DNA from: an uncultured Flavobacteriales bacterium
GTDB lineage: Bacteria > Bacteroidota > Bacteroidia > Flavobacteriales_D > Sanyastnellaceae
Assembly (NCBI GenBank): GCA_937974555.1
Contig: CALJKR010000063.1
Coordinates: 8,726 to 72,725 of the forward strand
DNA: 64,000 bases
Direction of reading: 5' to 3'
Part shown: positions 1 through 8,354 of the stretch, piece by piece
How positions within the stretch are numbered: position 1 is the stretch's first letter
Layout: each line of letters opens with the position of its first letter
Position numbers and translations under genes: made by a program
The notes under the pieces: model-generated
The model's input: the letters and a program-made list of their open reading frames with translations, nothing else
Told to the model about the DNA's origin: nothing
Database searches by the model: none

Positions 1-495
1 GTCCGCCACTTCAATTTGGATCACTCCATTGCAGAATGAATGGTCTTTGCCTTCGAAATGAAAAACGAATTTAGACTGGCTGTTGGCATTGGCACGAACG
101 ACAATACGTGGTTGCACCCAGGCTTGATCTCCATGGGTTTTGATGACCCATTGAAAAGGCTCGTCGATTTGTTCATTTTGAGGAATGGTTATTCCCCAAC
201 TGCCTGAGCATAGCGCAGCATTCACTTGAGCAAAATAAGTTTGACCCAAAGTACCCGCAGTTTCTTGATGCAATTCAAACTCCGGATCACTGTTGATTTC
301 TCCCGATGTTAATTTCCAATCTCCTTGCGCCAACTTTTGGGTTCGGGTATACTTCCATTCCTCCATCCGGGTATTGGGGAAATCTCTATGCGCCAAAATC
401 GACGAAGCTTCTTCTGCCAATGCGCCACCCAATTTTGGAGCGTGTGCATTGCTCGTCAGCCACTTGTGAAATGTTGAAACCAGGGTTGTTTCCAT
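1..495 (-). CDS. sufD: SufD, Fe-S cluster scaffold subunit (partial, 3' end outside window)
   Basis: Reading the minus strand from an ATG at 495 gives 165 open codons running off the left edge. SufD pairs with SufB and SufC in the SufBC2D scaffold that builds Fe-S clusters in the cytoplasm. The segment FPNTRMEEWKYT (about residues 39-50) matches the N-terminal block typical of SufD, where a Pro and a Glu-Trp-(Lys/Arg)-Tyr-Thr run are conserved. The start overlaps the sufC stop as TAATG, which suggests translational coupling. Gene order and motif together make the call secure. The catalytic core and C-terminus cannot be judged here. Confidence 0.9.
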   Translation of the reverse strand, partial: METTLVSTFHKWLTSNAHAPKLGGALAEEASSILAHRDFPNTRMEEWKYTRTQKLAQGDWKLTSGEINSDPEFELHQETAGTLGQTYFAQVNAALCSGSWGITIPQNEQIDEPFQWVIKTHGDQAWVQPRIVVRANANSQSKFVFHFEGKDHSFCNGVIQIEVAD

Positions 496-1244
496 TATGC
501 CACCGTTTCTTTAATCCAATCGTATCCTTTCTCTTCTAATTCCAGAGCCAATTCCTTGGGACCTGTTTTCACAATTTGTCCTTTGTACAAAACATGGACG
601 ACATCGGGAACGATGTAATCCAACAAACGTTGATAATGCGTGATCACCAGGAAAGAACGCTCTGGAGAACGCATGGCATTAACGCCTTGTGCCACGATAC
701 GCAAGGCATCGATATCCAAACCTGAATCGGTTTCATCCAAAATCGCCAATTTAGGTTCCAACATCGCCATTTGAAAAACCTCATTGCGTTTTTTCTCTCC
801 ACCACTGAATCCTTCATTCACCGCGCGGTGCGCCAATTGCCCATCCAATTCCACCAAGGCTGATCTTTCTTTAACCAATGCCAAAAAGTCTTTTGCGCTC
901 AATGGATCCAAGCCACGGTGCTTGCGCATCTCTCCAACCGCCGCTTTCAAAAAATTCATATTGGATACACCTGGGATTTCCACTGGATATTGAAACGCCA
1001 AGAACAAACCCTCTCTGGAGCGTTCTTCAGGTGCCAATTCCAAAAGGTTTTTACCATTGAACATGACCTCACCACCGGTAACCTCATAATCTTCTCTTCC
1101 TGCCAATACACTGGCCAAGGTAGACTTTCCAGAACCATTGGGTCCCATGATAGCATGAACCTCGCCTGGTTTAACCGTTAGATTCAAGCCCTTTAAAATT
1201 TGCTTCTCACCAATGGAAGCCTGTAAGTTTTTAATTTCAATCAT
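495..1244 (-). CDS. sufC: SufC, ATPase of the SUF Fe-S assembly complex
   Basis: 249-residue ABC-type ATPase, the usual SufC length. Visible motifs: Walker A GPNGSGKST (34-42), the SufC-type signature FSGGEKKRNE (146-155), Walker B LAILDETD (167-174) and an H-loop ITH (201-203). The EKKRNE signature and the ETDSGLD stretch separate SufC from transporter ATPases. It powers conformational change of SufBC2D in the cytosol. It lies 11 bp after sufB and overlaps sufD by one base, so the genes are one transcript. No membrane segment is present. Confidence 0.97.
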   Translation of the reverse strand: MIEIKNLQASIGEKQILKGLNLTVKPGEVHAIMGPNGSGKSTLASVLAGREDYEVTGGEVMFNGKNLLELAPEERSREGLFLAFQYPVEIPGVSNMNFLKAAVGEMRKHRGLDPLSAKDFLALVKERSALVELDGQLAHRAVNEGFSGGEKKRNEVFQMAMLEPKLAILDETDSGLDIDALRIVAQGVNAMRSPERSFLVITHYQRLLDYIVPDVVHVLYKGQIVKTGPKELALELEEKGYDWIKETVA

Positions 1245-1255
1245 GTTCTTAATCT

Positions 1256-2695
1256 TTATCCAACACTACCTTCCAAAGAAATGGCCAAAAGCTTTTGGGC
1301 TTCTACTGCAAACTCCATGGGTAATTTATTCAATACTTCTTTTGCGTATCCGTTTACAATCATACTAATGGCCTGTTCTTCATCTAAGCCACGCTGCAAA
1401 CAATAAAATATCTGATCCTCTCCAATTTTTGAGGTTGTTGCTTCGTGCTCTACCTGGGCACTGGAGTTGTTCACTTCAATGTAGGGGAAAGTATGCGCAC
1501 CACTGGTATCGGTCATCAAGAGCGAATCACATTGTGAGAAGTTGCGCGCGTGATGTGCACTGGGGTTGATTTGTACCAATCCACGGTAACTATTGTTGCT
1601 ATTGCCCGCACTGATTCCTTTGGAAATGATGGTGCTGTGCGTGTGATTTCCAATATGAATCATTTTCGTTCCCGTGTCGGCTTGTTGGTGGTGGTTGGTT
1701 ACCGCAACAGAATAAAATTCGCCTACACTGTAATCGCCTTTCAACACACAGCTGGGATATTTCCATGTAACGGCAGATCCGGTCTCCACTTGGGTCCAAG
1801 AAATTTTAGACTTATAACCTGCACACAGTCCTCGCTTGGTAACAAAATTGAAAACCCCTCCCTTTCCATCTTTGTCTCCAGGGTACCAATTCTGAACCGT
1901 ACTGTATTTAATCTCTGCTTTTTCCAATGCCACCAATTCCACCACCGCGGCGTGCAATTGATTTTCATCGCGTTGTGGTGCAGTACAACCTTCCAAGTAA
2001 CTCACGTAACTCTCCTCATCGGCAATCAGTAAAGTTCTTTCAAATTGACCCGTACCTGCTTCGTTGATTCTGAAATAGGTTGACAACTCCATCGGGCAGC
2101 GCACTCCCTTGGGGATGTAGCAAAATGAACCATCGGTAAAAACCGCTGAATTCAACGCTGCGTAAAAATTATCGGTTCGGGGAACCACGGTTCCCAAATA
2201 CTGCTTCACCAAATCACCATGCTCACGAATGGCCTCACTGATGGAACAAAATATAATCCCCAATTCACCCAATTTCTCTTTGAACGAGGTTGCTACAGAC
2301 ACTGAATCCATCACAAAATCAACGGCAATTCCATTGAGCCTTTTTTGCTCATCCATGGAAATCCCCAAACGATCCATTGTTTTTCTCAACTCTGGATCCA
2401 ATTCATCCAAACTATTCAATTTGGGTTTGGACTTGGGGGCTGAATAATAAGAGATGGCCTGGAAATCAGGCTTCTCATATTGCACGTGGGCCCATGCGGG
2501 TTCTTGCATTTTTTCCCAAATACGAAAAGCCTCCAATCTCCACTCCAACAACCACTCTGGCTCCTCTTTCTTTTTTGAGATGATGCGAATGATATCCTCA
2601 TTCAAACCAGCAGGAATTTTATCTGATTCAATATTGGTGGTAAAACCAAACTCGTATTCCTTGCCTGTTATTTCGTCTAGTATCTCCATGATCAA
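1256..2695 (-). CDS. sufB: SufB, Fe-S cluster scaffold protein
   Basis: 479 residues, the standard SufB length. The C-terminal half carries the recognisable SufB beta-helix core: GCTAPQRDENQLHAAVVELV, then YPGDKDGKGGVFNFVTKRG, QADTGTKMIHIGNHTHS and the C-terminal ARNFSQCDSLLM and PYIEVNN segments. SufB assembles and hands over Fe-S clusters with SufC and SufD. The start overlaps the sufA stop as ATGA. A second in-frame ATG (2689, MEILDE) two codons later is an alternative start. Well-conserved core gene with nothing unusual. Confidence 0.97.
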   Translation of the reverse strand: MIMEILDEITGKEYEFGFTTNIESDKIPAGLNEDIIRIISKKKEEPEWLLEWRLEAFRIWEKMQEPAWAHVQYEKPDFQAISYYSAPKSKPKLNSLDELDPELRKTMDRLGISMDEQKRLNGIAVDFVMDSVSVATSFKEKLGELGIIFCSISEAIREHGDLVKQYLGTVVPRTDNFYAALNSAVFTDGSFCYIPKGVRCPMELSTYFRINEAGTGQFERTLLIADEESYVSYLEGCTAPQRDENQLHAAVVELVALEKAEIKYSTVQNWYPGDKDGKGGVFNFVTKRGLCAGYKSKISWTQVETGSAVTWKYPSCVLKGDYSVGEFYSVAVTNHHQQADTGTKMIHIGNHTHSTIISKGISAGNSNNSYRGLVQINPSAHHARNFSQCDSLLMTDTSGAHTFPYIEVNNSSAQVEHEATTSKIGEDQIFYCLQRGLDEEQAISMIVNGYAKEVLNKLPMEFAVEAQKLLAISLEGSVG

Positions 2696-3018
2696 ATTGA
2701 AAAACTCTCACCGCATCCGCAGGTGCGAGAAGCATTGGGATTATTAAAAACAAAACCCTTTCCATTCAGTCCACCGGTGTATTCCAGTTCTGTACCGATG
2801 AGATATAAAAAACTCTTGCGATCCACCACCACTTTCACTCCGTTGTCTTCAAACACCTGATCACCTTCTTGCATGTTCTGGTCAAACTTCAATTGGTACA
2901 TCAACCCACTACATCCTCCACCCTCAACACCAACGCGAACGAAAGATTCGGCAGGATGATTCTCCTCTTGCATGAGCTTGGCTACCTGTGCCTTTGCGCT
3001 TTCTGTTACTTTAATCAT
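2692..3018 (-). CDS. sufA: SufA/IscA-type A-type Fe-S carrier
   Basis: 108-residue HesB/IscA family protein. The three ligand cysteines are in the family pattern: Cys36 (GGGCSGLMY) and Cys100/Cys102 in CGCGESF at the C-terminus. A-type carriers accept or deliver Fe-S clusters in the cytosol. It is the first gene of the suf operon (sufA-sufB overlap ATGA) and lies behind a clear promoter candidate at 3059-3087. No IscR/SufR-type regulator or cysteine desulfurase is visible in the window; sufS and sufE may lie beyond the left edge. Confidence 0.93.
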   Translation of the reverse strand: MIKVTESAKAQVAKLMQEENHPAESFVRVGVEGGGCSGLMYQLKFDQNMQEGDQVFEDNGVKVVVDRKSFLYLIGTELEYTGGLNGKGFVFNNPNASRTCGCGESFSI

Positions 3019-3058
3019 AATTCGTTATTTAGAATTTTTCTAAATAGATAATTCGGTG

Positions 3059-3087
3059 CAAAAATACACCTTTTAAGCGATTGACAA
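3059..3087 (-). promoter_or_regulatory. Bacteroidota promoter of the suf operon
   Basis: On the minus strand TTG (3085-3087) is followed after 18 bp by TATTTTTG (3059-3066), matching the Bacteroidota sigma-70 consensus TTG-N17-23-TAnnTTTG. It lies 41 nt upstream of sufA. This is the only promoter in the window where I see both boxes well spaced. Confidence 0.6.
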
Positions 3088-3144
3088 AACAAATCATTTT
3101 CACTTTCTAAAAACCGATTAAAAGTTAAAAGGTTCGGGGTTTGT

Positions 3145-3152
3145 TATATTTG
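3145..3152 (+). promoter_or_regulatory. Promoter -7 box TATATTTG upstream of the acyltransferase
   Basis: TATATTTG fits the Bacteroidota -7 consensus TAnnTTTG and ends only 4 nt before the ATG at 3157. Transcription would start close to the start codon, giving a leaderless or nearly leaderless mRNA. No convincing -33 TTG is seen. Confidence 0.4.
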
Positions 3153-3156
3153 TTCA

Positions 3157-4143
3157 ATGAAGACCAATTTCCCCATTATTCATAGTCTCAGAGGCCTCAC
3201 GGCCATTGGTATTTGTTTGTATCATTACATCTGCTGCACGGTGGGATACATTGAGGGAGGGGTGATATTTGATTCGGTTCATTTGCTCTCCAACACCGTT
3301 CAAATCTTCTTCATCATCTCCGGGATGGTGATTCCCATTTCTATGATTATCGGCAATTACCAGTACAAACATTTCTTCACCTTTCTTTGGAAAAGGACCC
3401 TTAGAATTGAACCGCCTTACATCGTCTCCATGGTCGTGGGTATGCTCTACTTGTGGGTCAGAAACTTTGTACCGGGCTCCGCTCCGGTAGATTTATTTCC
3501 TACGGGGAAAGAGATTCTGCTGCACTTGGGGTATTTGATTCCTTTTTTTGAAAACCAACGTTGGATCAATCCTGGCTACTGGACCTTGGCCATCGAATTC
3601 CAATATTACTTGAGCTTGGCTTTGATTTTTCCTTTGGCGATGAGCAGCCGCTGGGTTTTGCGTTTTGTGTTTTACAGCATTCTCCTGGCCATTCCATTTT
3701 TGTACAACAATAATGATTGCTTTACTGGATGGGGTGCATACTTCCTCCTGGGCTTAATTTACATTCTTTTCTACTTCAAACGTGTTGCCCTAACGGAGTA
3801 TATTTTGATTTCTGTATTGGCCTCCATTGCGACATTGATGCACCACCATTGGGCGATCTTGGCCATCGCTTGGGGAACGATTTTACTGGTTTACTTCTTT
3901 CAAGATTGGGAAAACAAATTCACCCATTTCTTTGGGAACATCAGTTACTCTTTTTACCTATTGCATAGCGTGGTTGGGGCATCCATCATTAATTTTTTAA
4001 GTCATCGATTTACCATTTGGTGGGAGAAGCCCATTGTAATTGCAATAGGATTTTTGGCTTCAACAGTAGCCGCCCACTTCTATTTTCAATGGATTGAAAA
4101 ACCATCCATGGGTTGGAGTAAAAAAATCAAATACAACAAATGA
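3157..4143 (+). CDS. Acyltransferase family 3 (OafA/NodX-like) membrane protein
   Basis: 328 residues, very hydrophobic, roughly ten predicted membrane helices. The N-terminus HSLRGLTAIGICLYHY has the acyltransferase-3 signature: Arg12 followed 11 residues later by His23. A loop with NPGYWTLAIEFQYYLSLAL and a C-terminal FGNISYSFYLLHSVVG also fit the family. Members transfer acetyl or other acyl groups to surface polysaccharides at the inner membrane; the substrate here is unknown. It overlaps the GH109-like gene by ATGA, so the two probably act on related glycans. Confidence 0.88.
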   Translation: MKTNFPIIHSLRGLTAIGICLYHYICCTVGYIEGGVIFDSVHLLSNTVQIFFIISGMVIPISMIIGNYQYKHFFTFLWKRTLRIEPPYIVSMVVGMLYLWVRNFVPGSAPVDLFPTGKEILLHLGYLIPFFENQRWINPGYWTLAIEFQYYLSLALIFPLAMSSRWVLRFVFYSILLAIPFLYNNNDCFTGWGAYFLLGLIYILFYFKRVALTEYILISVLASIATLMHHHWAILAIAWGTILLVYFFQDWENKFTHFFGNISYSFYLLHSVVGASIINFLSHRFTIWWEKPIVIAIGFLASTVAAHFYFQWIEKPSMGWSKKIKYNK

Positions 4144-5486
4144 ACAGAAAGGACTTCTTGATTACTTCAGGCCTTGCTGGAGCATCCTTGGTTGGTGCCG
4201 CATGGACGCCTTTGCTCCCTGTTTCTGATACCCTTCGCATTGGGATTATCGGTTGTGGGGCGCGCGGACAGAGCCACATCGACGAACTTTTGAAACGAAA
4301 AGACGTTGAGATTACAGCTGTCGCAGACCCTGATTCCAAGTGGGCCATTCCTGAAACCCAAAAGATTTTTGATCGCCTACAAAAAAAACAACCCCGGTAC
4401 TTTTCTTCTGGCAAAGCGGATTACTTGAATTTGCTCAATGAGCAAAATGTGGATGCCGTTATCATTTGCACACCTTGGGAGTGGCATGTGCAACAGGGCA
4501 TTGCAGCACTAAAGGCAGGTAAGAAAGTAGGAATGGAAGTATCCGGCGCCATCAACATTCAAGAGTGTTGGGACATCGTCAAAGCGGTTGAGGACACGGG
4601 AGTACCGTTGATGTTCCTGGAAAATGTCTGTTATCGAAGAGATGTCATGGCCGTGATGAACATGGTGAAGAACAATGTTTTTGGCGAACTTCTTCATTTG
4701 CAAGGCGGCTATCAGCATGATCTGCGCGCGGTTAAATTCAACGACGGCCTTTCACCCTACGGCAAAGGAGTAAACTTTGATGACCGTGGAATCTCGGAAT
4801 CCAAATGGCGCACATTGCACAGCATCAAGCGCAACGGCGAATTATACCCCACCCATGGATTAGGCCCCGTTGCTATGATGACCGATATTAACCGAGGAAA
4901 CCGACTTTTGAGTTTGTCTTCCATTTCAACCAAAGCCCGAGGTTTACACAAGTACATTGCAGACCAAGCGGGATTGGACCACCCCAACGCTCGTGTAAAT
5001 TTTGCGTTGGGCGATGTTGTGACTACCATGATCCGAACCCAAAATGAAGAATCCATTATTTTAATACACGACACTTCATCCCCTCGCCCATACTCCTTGA
5101 ATTTCAGGGTTCAGGGAACGCAAGGACTTTGGATGGATGACTTACAACAAATCCATATCGAAGGAAAAACACCAGCGCATCATTGGGAAAGCGATGCAAC
5201 ATGGATGGAAAAATATGACCATCCCTTGTGGAAGAAATACCATGCAGATGCCGAATCGGCAGGTCACGGGGGCATGGACTTTTTTGTACTCAATGCATTT
5301 GTAGAGTGTTGCAAACGAAATGAGGAATTTCCATTGGATGTCTATGACATGGCCACGTGGTCTGCCATCACTCCTCTTTCTGAAGTCAGCATCAAACAAG
5401 GAGGTGCATTGCAAGAAATCCCCGATTTTACGCAAGGCAAATGGAAGACCCGACGCAACAACTTTAATAACCGAATCGAATACTGA
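4140..5486 (+). CDS. GH109-family NAD-dependent glycosidase (Gfo/Idh/MocA fold), exported
   Basis: 448 residues. After a leader MNRKDFLITSGLAGASLVGA, a Rossmann nucleotide site IGIIGCGARG (34-43) begins the Gfo/Idh/MocA fold. The blocks TPWEWH (111-116), GMEVSGAI (131-138), ENVCYRRDVM (161-170), GGYQHDLR, ELYPTHGLGP (Tyr236 and His239), GHGGMDFF and the C-terminal EIPDFTQGKW match, from memory, alpha-N-acetylgalactosaminidases of family GH109 (Elizabethkingia NagA type), where the Tyr and His of YPTH are functionally important. Such enzymes hydrolyse via a transient NAD oxidation. The leader resembles a Tat signal but has RK, not RR. Substrate specificity is inferred. Translationally coupled to the acyltransferase. 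Confidence 0.87.
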   Translation: MNRKDFLITSGLAGASLVGAAWTPLLPVSDTLRIGIIGCGARGQSHIDELLKRKDVEITAVADPDSKWAIPETQKIFDRLQKKQPRYFSSGKADYLNLLNEQNVDAVIICTPWEWHVQQGIAALKAGKKVGMEVSGAINIQECWDIVKAVEDTGVPLMFLENVCYRRDVMAVMNMVKNNVFGELLHLQGGYQHDLRAVKFNDGLSPYGKGVNFDDRGISESKWRTLHSIKRNGELYPTHGLGPVAMMTDINRGNRLLSLSSISTKARGLHKYIADQAGLDHPNARVNFALGDVVTTMIRTQNEESIILIHDTSSPRPYSLNFRVQGTQGLWMDDLQQIHIEGKTPAHHWESDATWMEKYDHPLWKKYHADAESAGHGGMDFFVLNAFVECCKRNEEFPLDVYDMATWSAITPLSEVSIKQGGALQEIPDFTQGKWKTRRNNFNNRIEY

Positions 5487-5493
5487 AACCGAT

Positions 5494-5501
5494 TAATTTC
5501 G
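5494..5501 (+). promoter_or_regulatory. Promoter -7 box TAATTTCG upstream of leuS
   Basis: TAATTTCG, a TAnnTTYG variant, lies 18 nt before the leuS ATG in the 33-bp gap after the GH109-like gene. The same TTCG variant precedes pcm, recN and the LolD-like gene. Confidence 0.35.
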
Positions 5502-5519
5502 CGAACGATTTAAAACAAG

Positions 5520-8354
5520 ATGGAATACAATTTTCAAGAGATCGAAAAAAAGTGGCAAGCCCGCTGGAAATCGCAAGGAAGCTACCGTGTGAAAGAGGAC
5601 ACGAATAAAAAGAAATTTTACATTCTCGATATGTTCCCCTACCCCAGTGGTGCTGGGCTTCACGTGGGCCATCCTCTGGGTTACATCGCCAGTGATATTT
5701 TTGCTCGATTCAAAAGACACCAAGGCTTCAATGTGCTACACCCCATGGGTTATGATAGTTTTGGTCTTCCAGCGGAACAGTATGCGATTCAAACTGGACA
5801 ACATCCCGCAATCACCACAGAGAAGAATATTGCCCGATATCGCGAACAATTGGATAAAATAGGCTTCAGCTTTGATTGGGAAAGAGAAGTAAGAACCAGC
5901 TCTCCAGAGTATTACCAATGGACGCAGTGGATTTTTAAAACCATCTACAATGCTTGGTTCAATTTGGAAACCCAAAGAACCGAGAATATCGAAACCCTCA
6001 AAGAAGCTTTTGCTAAAAACGGCAATTACAACGTCAAGCCAGCCTGTGACGAGCAATGGCACAAGTCATTATTGGAATTGAAAGACAACGAGGGGAATCC
6101 TCTTTTCTTTTTTGCTTCAGATTGGAATGGCGATTTTTCAGCCACCGATTGGGCCAGTATGAACGAGGTACAACAGTACCATTTGCTCATGTGCTTCCGA
6201 TTGACTTACTTGGCGGACTCAATGGTCAACTGGTGTCCTGCACTGGGAACTGTACTCGCCAATGATGAAATCAAAGACGGTGTCAGTGAGCGAGGTGGGC
6301 ATCCGGTAGTGCAGAAGAAAATGCGTCAATGGTCCATGAGAATTTCAGCATTTGCAGAAAGATTACTCGACGGCTTAAACACCATTGACTGGCCCGAGAA
6401 CATCAAAGAGATTCAACGCAACTGGATTGGAAAATCAGAAGGTGCCACCGTATTTTTTGATGTTCATCAACACGAAAATCAAATAGAAGTATTCACCACA
6501 CGCCCCGACACCTTGATGGGGGTTAGCTTTTTAACCCTCGCACCAGAACATCCTTTAGTGGCAAAAATTACAACACCTGAGCAAAAAGATCAGGTGAATC
6601 AATACGTTGAAAAAGCTGCGCTTAAGAACGAGCGAGATCGACAAGTGCAAAGCAAAGAAATGTCCGGTGTTTTCACCGGCGCATTTGCGATACATCCATT
6701 CACCCAAAAACAAGTCCCCATTTATATTGGAGATTATGTTTTGGCTGGATATGGGACAGGAGCTGTAATGGCGGTCCCTGCAGGAGATCAGCGCGATTGG
6801 GATTTTGCCAAGCACCACAATATCCCCATGGTTTTGATTTTCGAAAACCATGATGCCGCTGAGGGAGCTTGCACTTCCAAAGAGGTTCCTTTGGTCCAAT
6901 CTGACTTTTTAGACGGGCTGTGCGGGCAAGTGGCCTTTGATACGGTTGTTGCAGAATTGGAAAAAATAGGATACGGAAATAGAAAAGTCAATTACCGACT
7001 TCGCGATGCCGTATTCAGTCGTCAGCGATATTGGGGGGAGCCCTTCCCTGTTTACTTCAAAGAAGGCATGGCCACCATGATTGACGATCCAATGTTGCCG
7101 GTCACCTTACCGGAGGTCGATAAGTATTTACCGACGGAAGATGGCGAACCTCCCTTGGCCAGAAGCCAATGGAAGTTTGACAATCAGTACAACATGGAAT
7201 ACAACACCATGCCCGGTTGGGCAGGTTCCTCTTGGTATTTTTTGCGCTACATGGATCCCAAAAACGAAAACTTCATCGCCTCTCCCGAGGCCATGAATTA
7301 CTGGGGTCAAGTGGATTTGTACATGGGAGGAGCTGAACACGCCACAGGTCACTTATTGTATTCGCGTTTTTGGACCATGATCTTGCATGATTTGGGCCAC
7401 GTGCCCTTTGGAGAACCCTTTTACAAAATGATCAACCAAGGAATGATTTTGGGGCGTTCATCTTTTGTTTATCGAATCAAAGACACCAACCAATTTGTCT
7501 CCGCGGATCTAAGAAAAGAATATACCACACAAAGATTGTACGCCGACATCAGCATGGTAGACAATGACCGTTTGGATGTGGAAGCTTTTAAAAATTGGTT
7601 ACCCGAATACAACAACGCTACTTTTGTATTGAATGACAAAGGCGAATATCTCTGTGGATTTGAAGTAGAGAAAATGTCCAAGTCCAAATACAATGTGCAG
7701 ACCCCCGACGAATTGGTCGAGAAGTTTGGAGCCGACACCTTGCGATGTTATGAGATGTTCTTGGGGCCTGTTGAGCAAAGTAAACCTTGGGACACCAAGG
7801 GCATAAACGGCGTGCACAATTTCCTTCGCCGATTGGCTCGTTTGTATCGCAATGACGCGGGTGAAATTTTGGTTGTTTCAGCCCATGCTGAAAAAGCCTC
7901 CTTACAGACCTTGCACCGCACCATCAAGAAAGTAACCGACGACTTGAACCGATTCTCTTGGAATACCGTAGTCAGCACCATGATGATCGCAGTGAATGAA
8001 TTGACAGAGCAAAAATGTCATTCATCCGAGGTATTAAAAACGATGGCCATTCTTTTGTCGCCCTATGCCCCACACTTGGCTGAAGATCTTTGGGAATTGA
8101 TGGGCAATACTGACAGCGTTCTCGACCAGCCTTGGCCCGTTGCTGAGAATCAATATTTGGAAGATGACACGTTCTCCTATCCGGTTTCATTTAACGGCAA
8201 AATGCGATTCAACATTGACTTAGATGCCAAAATGGGACCCAAGGAAGTGGAAGCCGCTGTCCTGGCCCATGAAAAGACCAGCCATTATTTGGAAGGCAAT
8301 ACGCCCAAGAAAATCATCGTTGTTCCCAAACGAATAGTCAATATCGTGATGTAA
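5520..8354 (+). CDS. leuS: Leucyl-tRNA synthetase
   Basis: 944 residues, in the range of Bacteroidota LeuRS, which carry extra insertions. Class I signatures are intact: the HIGH-like HVGH (48-51) within PYPSGAGLHVGH and the KMSKS loop (718-722). The editing domain lies between, with TRPDTLMGV and the GTGAVMAVPAGDQRDWDFA block. A tryptophan-rich WAGSSWYFLRYMDP and an AEHATGHLLYSRF segment support leucine specificity. The enzyme charges tRNA-Leu in the cytosol. It ends in TAATG with the next gene. Nothing is missing. Confidence 0.98.
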   Translation: MEYNFQEIEKKWQARWKSQGSYRVKEDTNKKKFYILDMFPYPSGAGLHVGHPLGYIASDIFARFKRHQGFNVLHPMGYDSFGLPAEQYAIQTGQHPAITTEKNIARYREQLDKIGFSFDWEREVRTSSPEYYQWTQWIFKTIYNAWFNLETQRTENIETLKEAFAKNGNYNVKPACDEQWHKSLLELKDNEGNPLFFFASDWNGDFSATDWASMNEVQQYHLLMCFRLTYLADSMVNWCPALGTVLANDEIKDGVSERGGHPVVQKKMRQWSMRISAFAERLLDGLNTIDWPENIKEIQRNWIGKSEGATVFFDVHQHENQIEVFTTRPDTLMGVSFLTLAPEHPLVAKITTPEQKDQVNQYVEKAALKNERDRQVQSKEMSGVFTGAFAIHPFTQKQVPIYIGDYVLAGYGTGAVMAVPAGDQRDWDFAKHHNIPMVLIFENHDAAEGACTSKEVPLVQSDFLDGLCGQVAFDTVVAELEKIGYGNRKVNYRLRDAVFSRQRYWGEPFPVYFKEGMATMIDDPMLPVTLPEVDKYLPTEDGEPPLARSQWKFDNQYNMEYNTMPGWAGSSWYFLRYMDPKNENFIASPEAMNYWGQVDLYMGGAEHATGHLLYSRFWTMILHDLGHVPFGEPFYKMINQGMILGRSSFVYRIKDTNQFVSADLRKEYTTQRLYADISMVDNDRLDVEAFKNWLPEYNNATFVLNDKGEYLCGFEVEKMSKSKYNVQTPDELVEKFGADTLRCYEMFLGPVEQSKPWDTKGINGVHNFLRRLARLYRNDAGEILVVSAHAEKASLQTLHRTIKKVTDDLNRFSWNTVVSTMMIAVNELTEQKCHSSEVLKTMAILLSPYAPHLAEDLWELMGNTDSVLDQPWPVAENQYLEDDTFSYPVSFNGKMRFNIDLDAKMGPKEVEAAVLAHEKTSHYLEGNTPKKIIVVPKRIVNIVM

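Noticed and set aside
1550..2032. 160-codon plus-strand frame
   Set aside because: Antisense to sufB, with no domain and no support.
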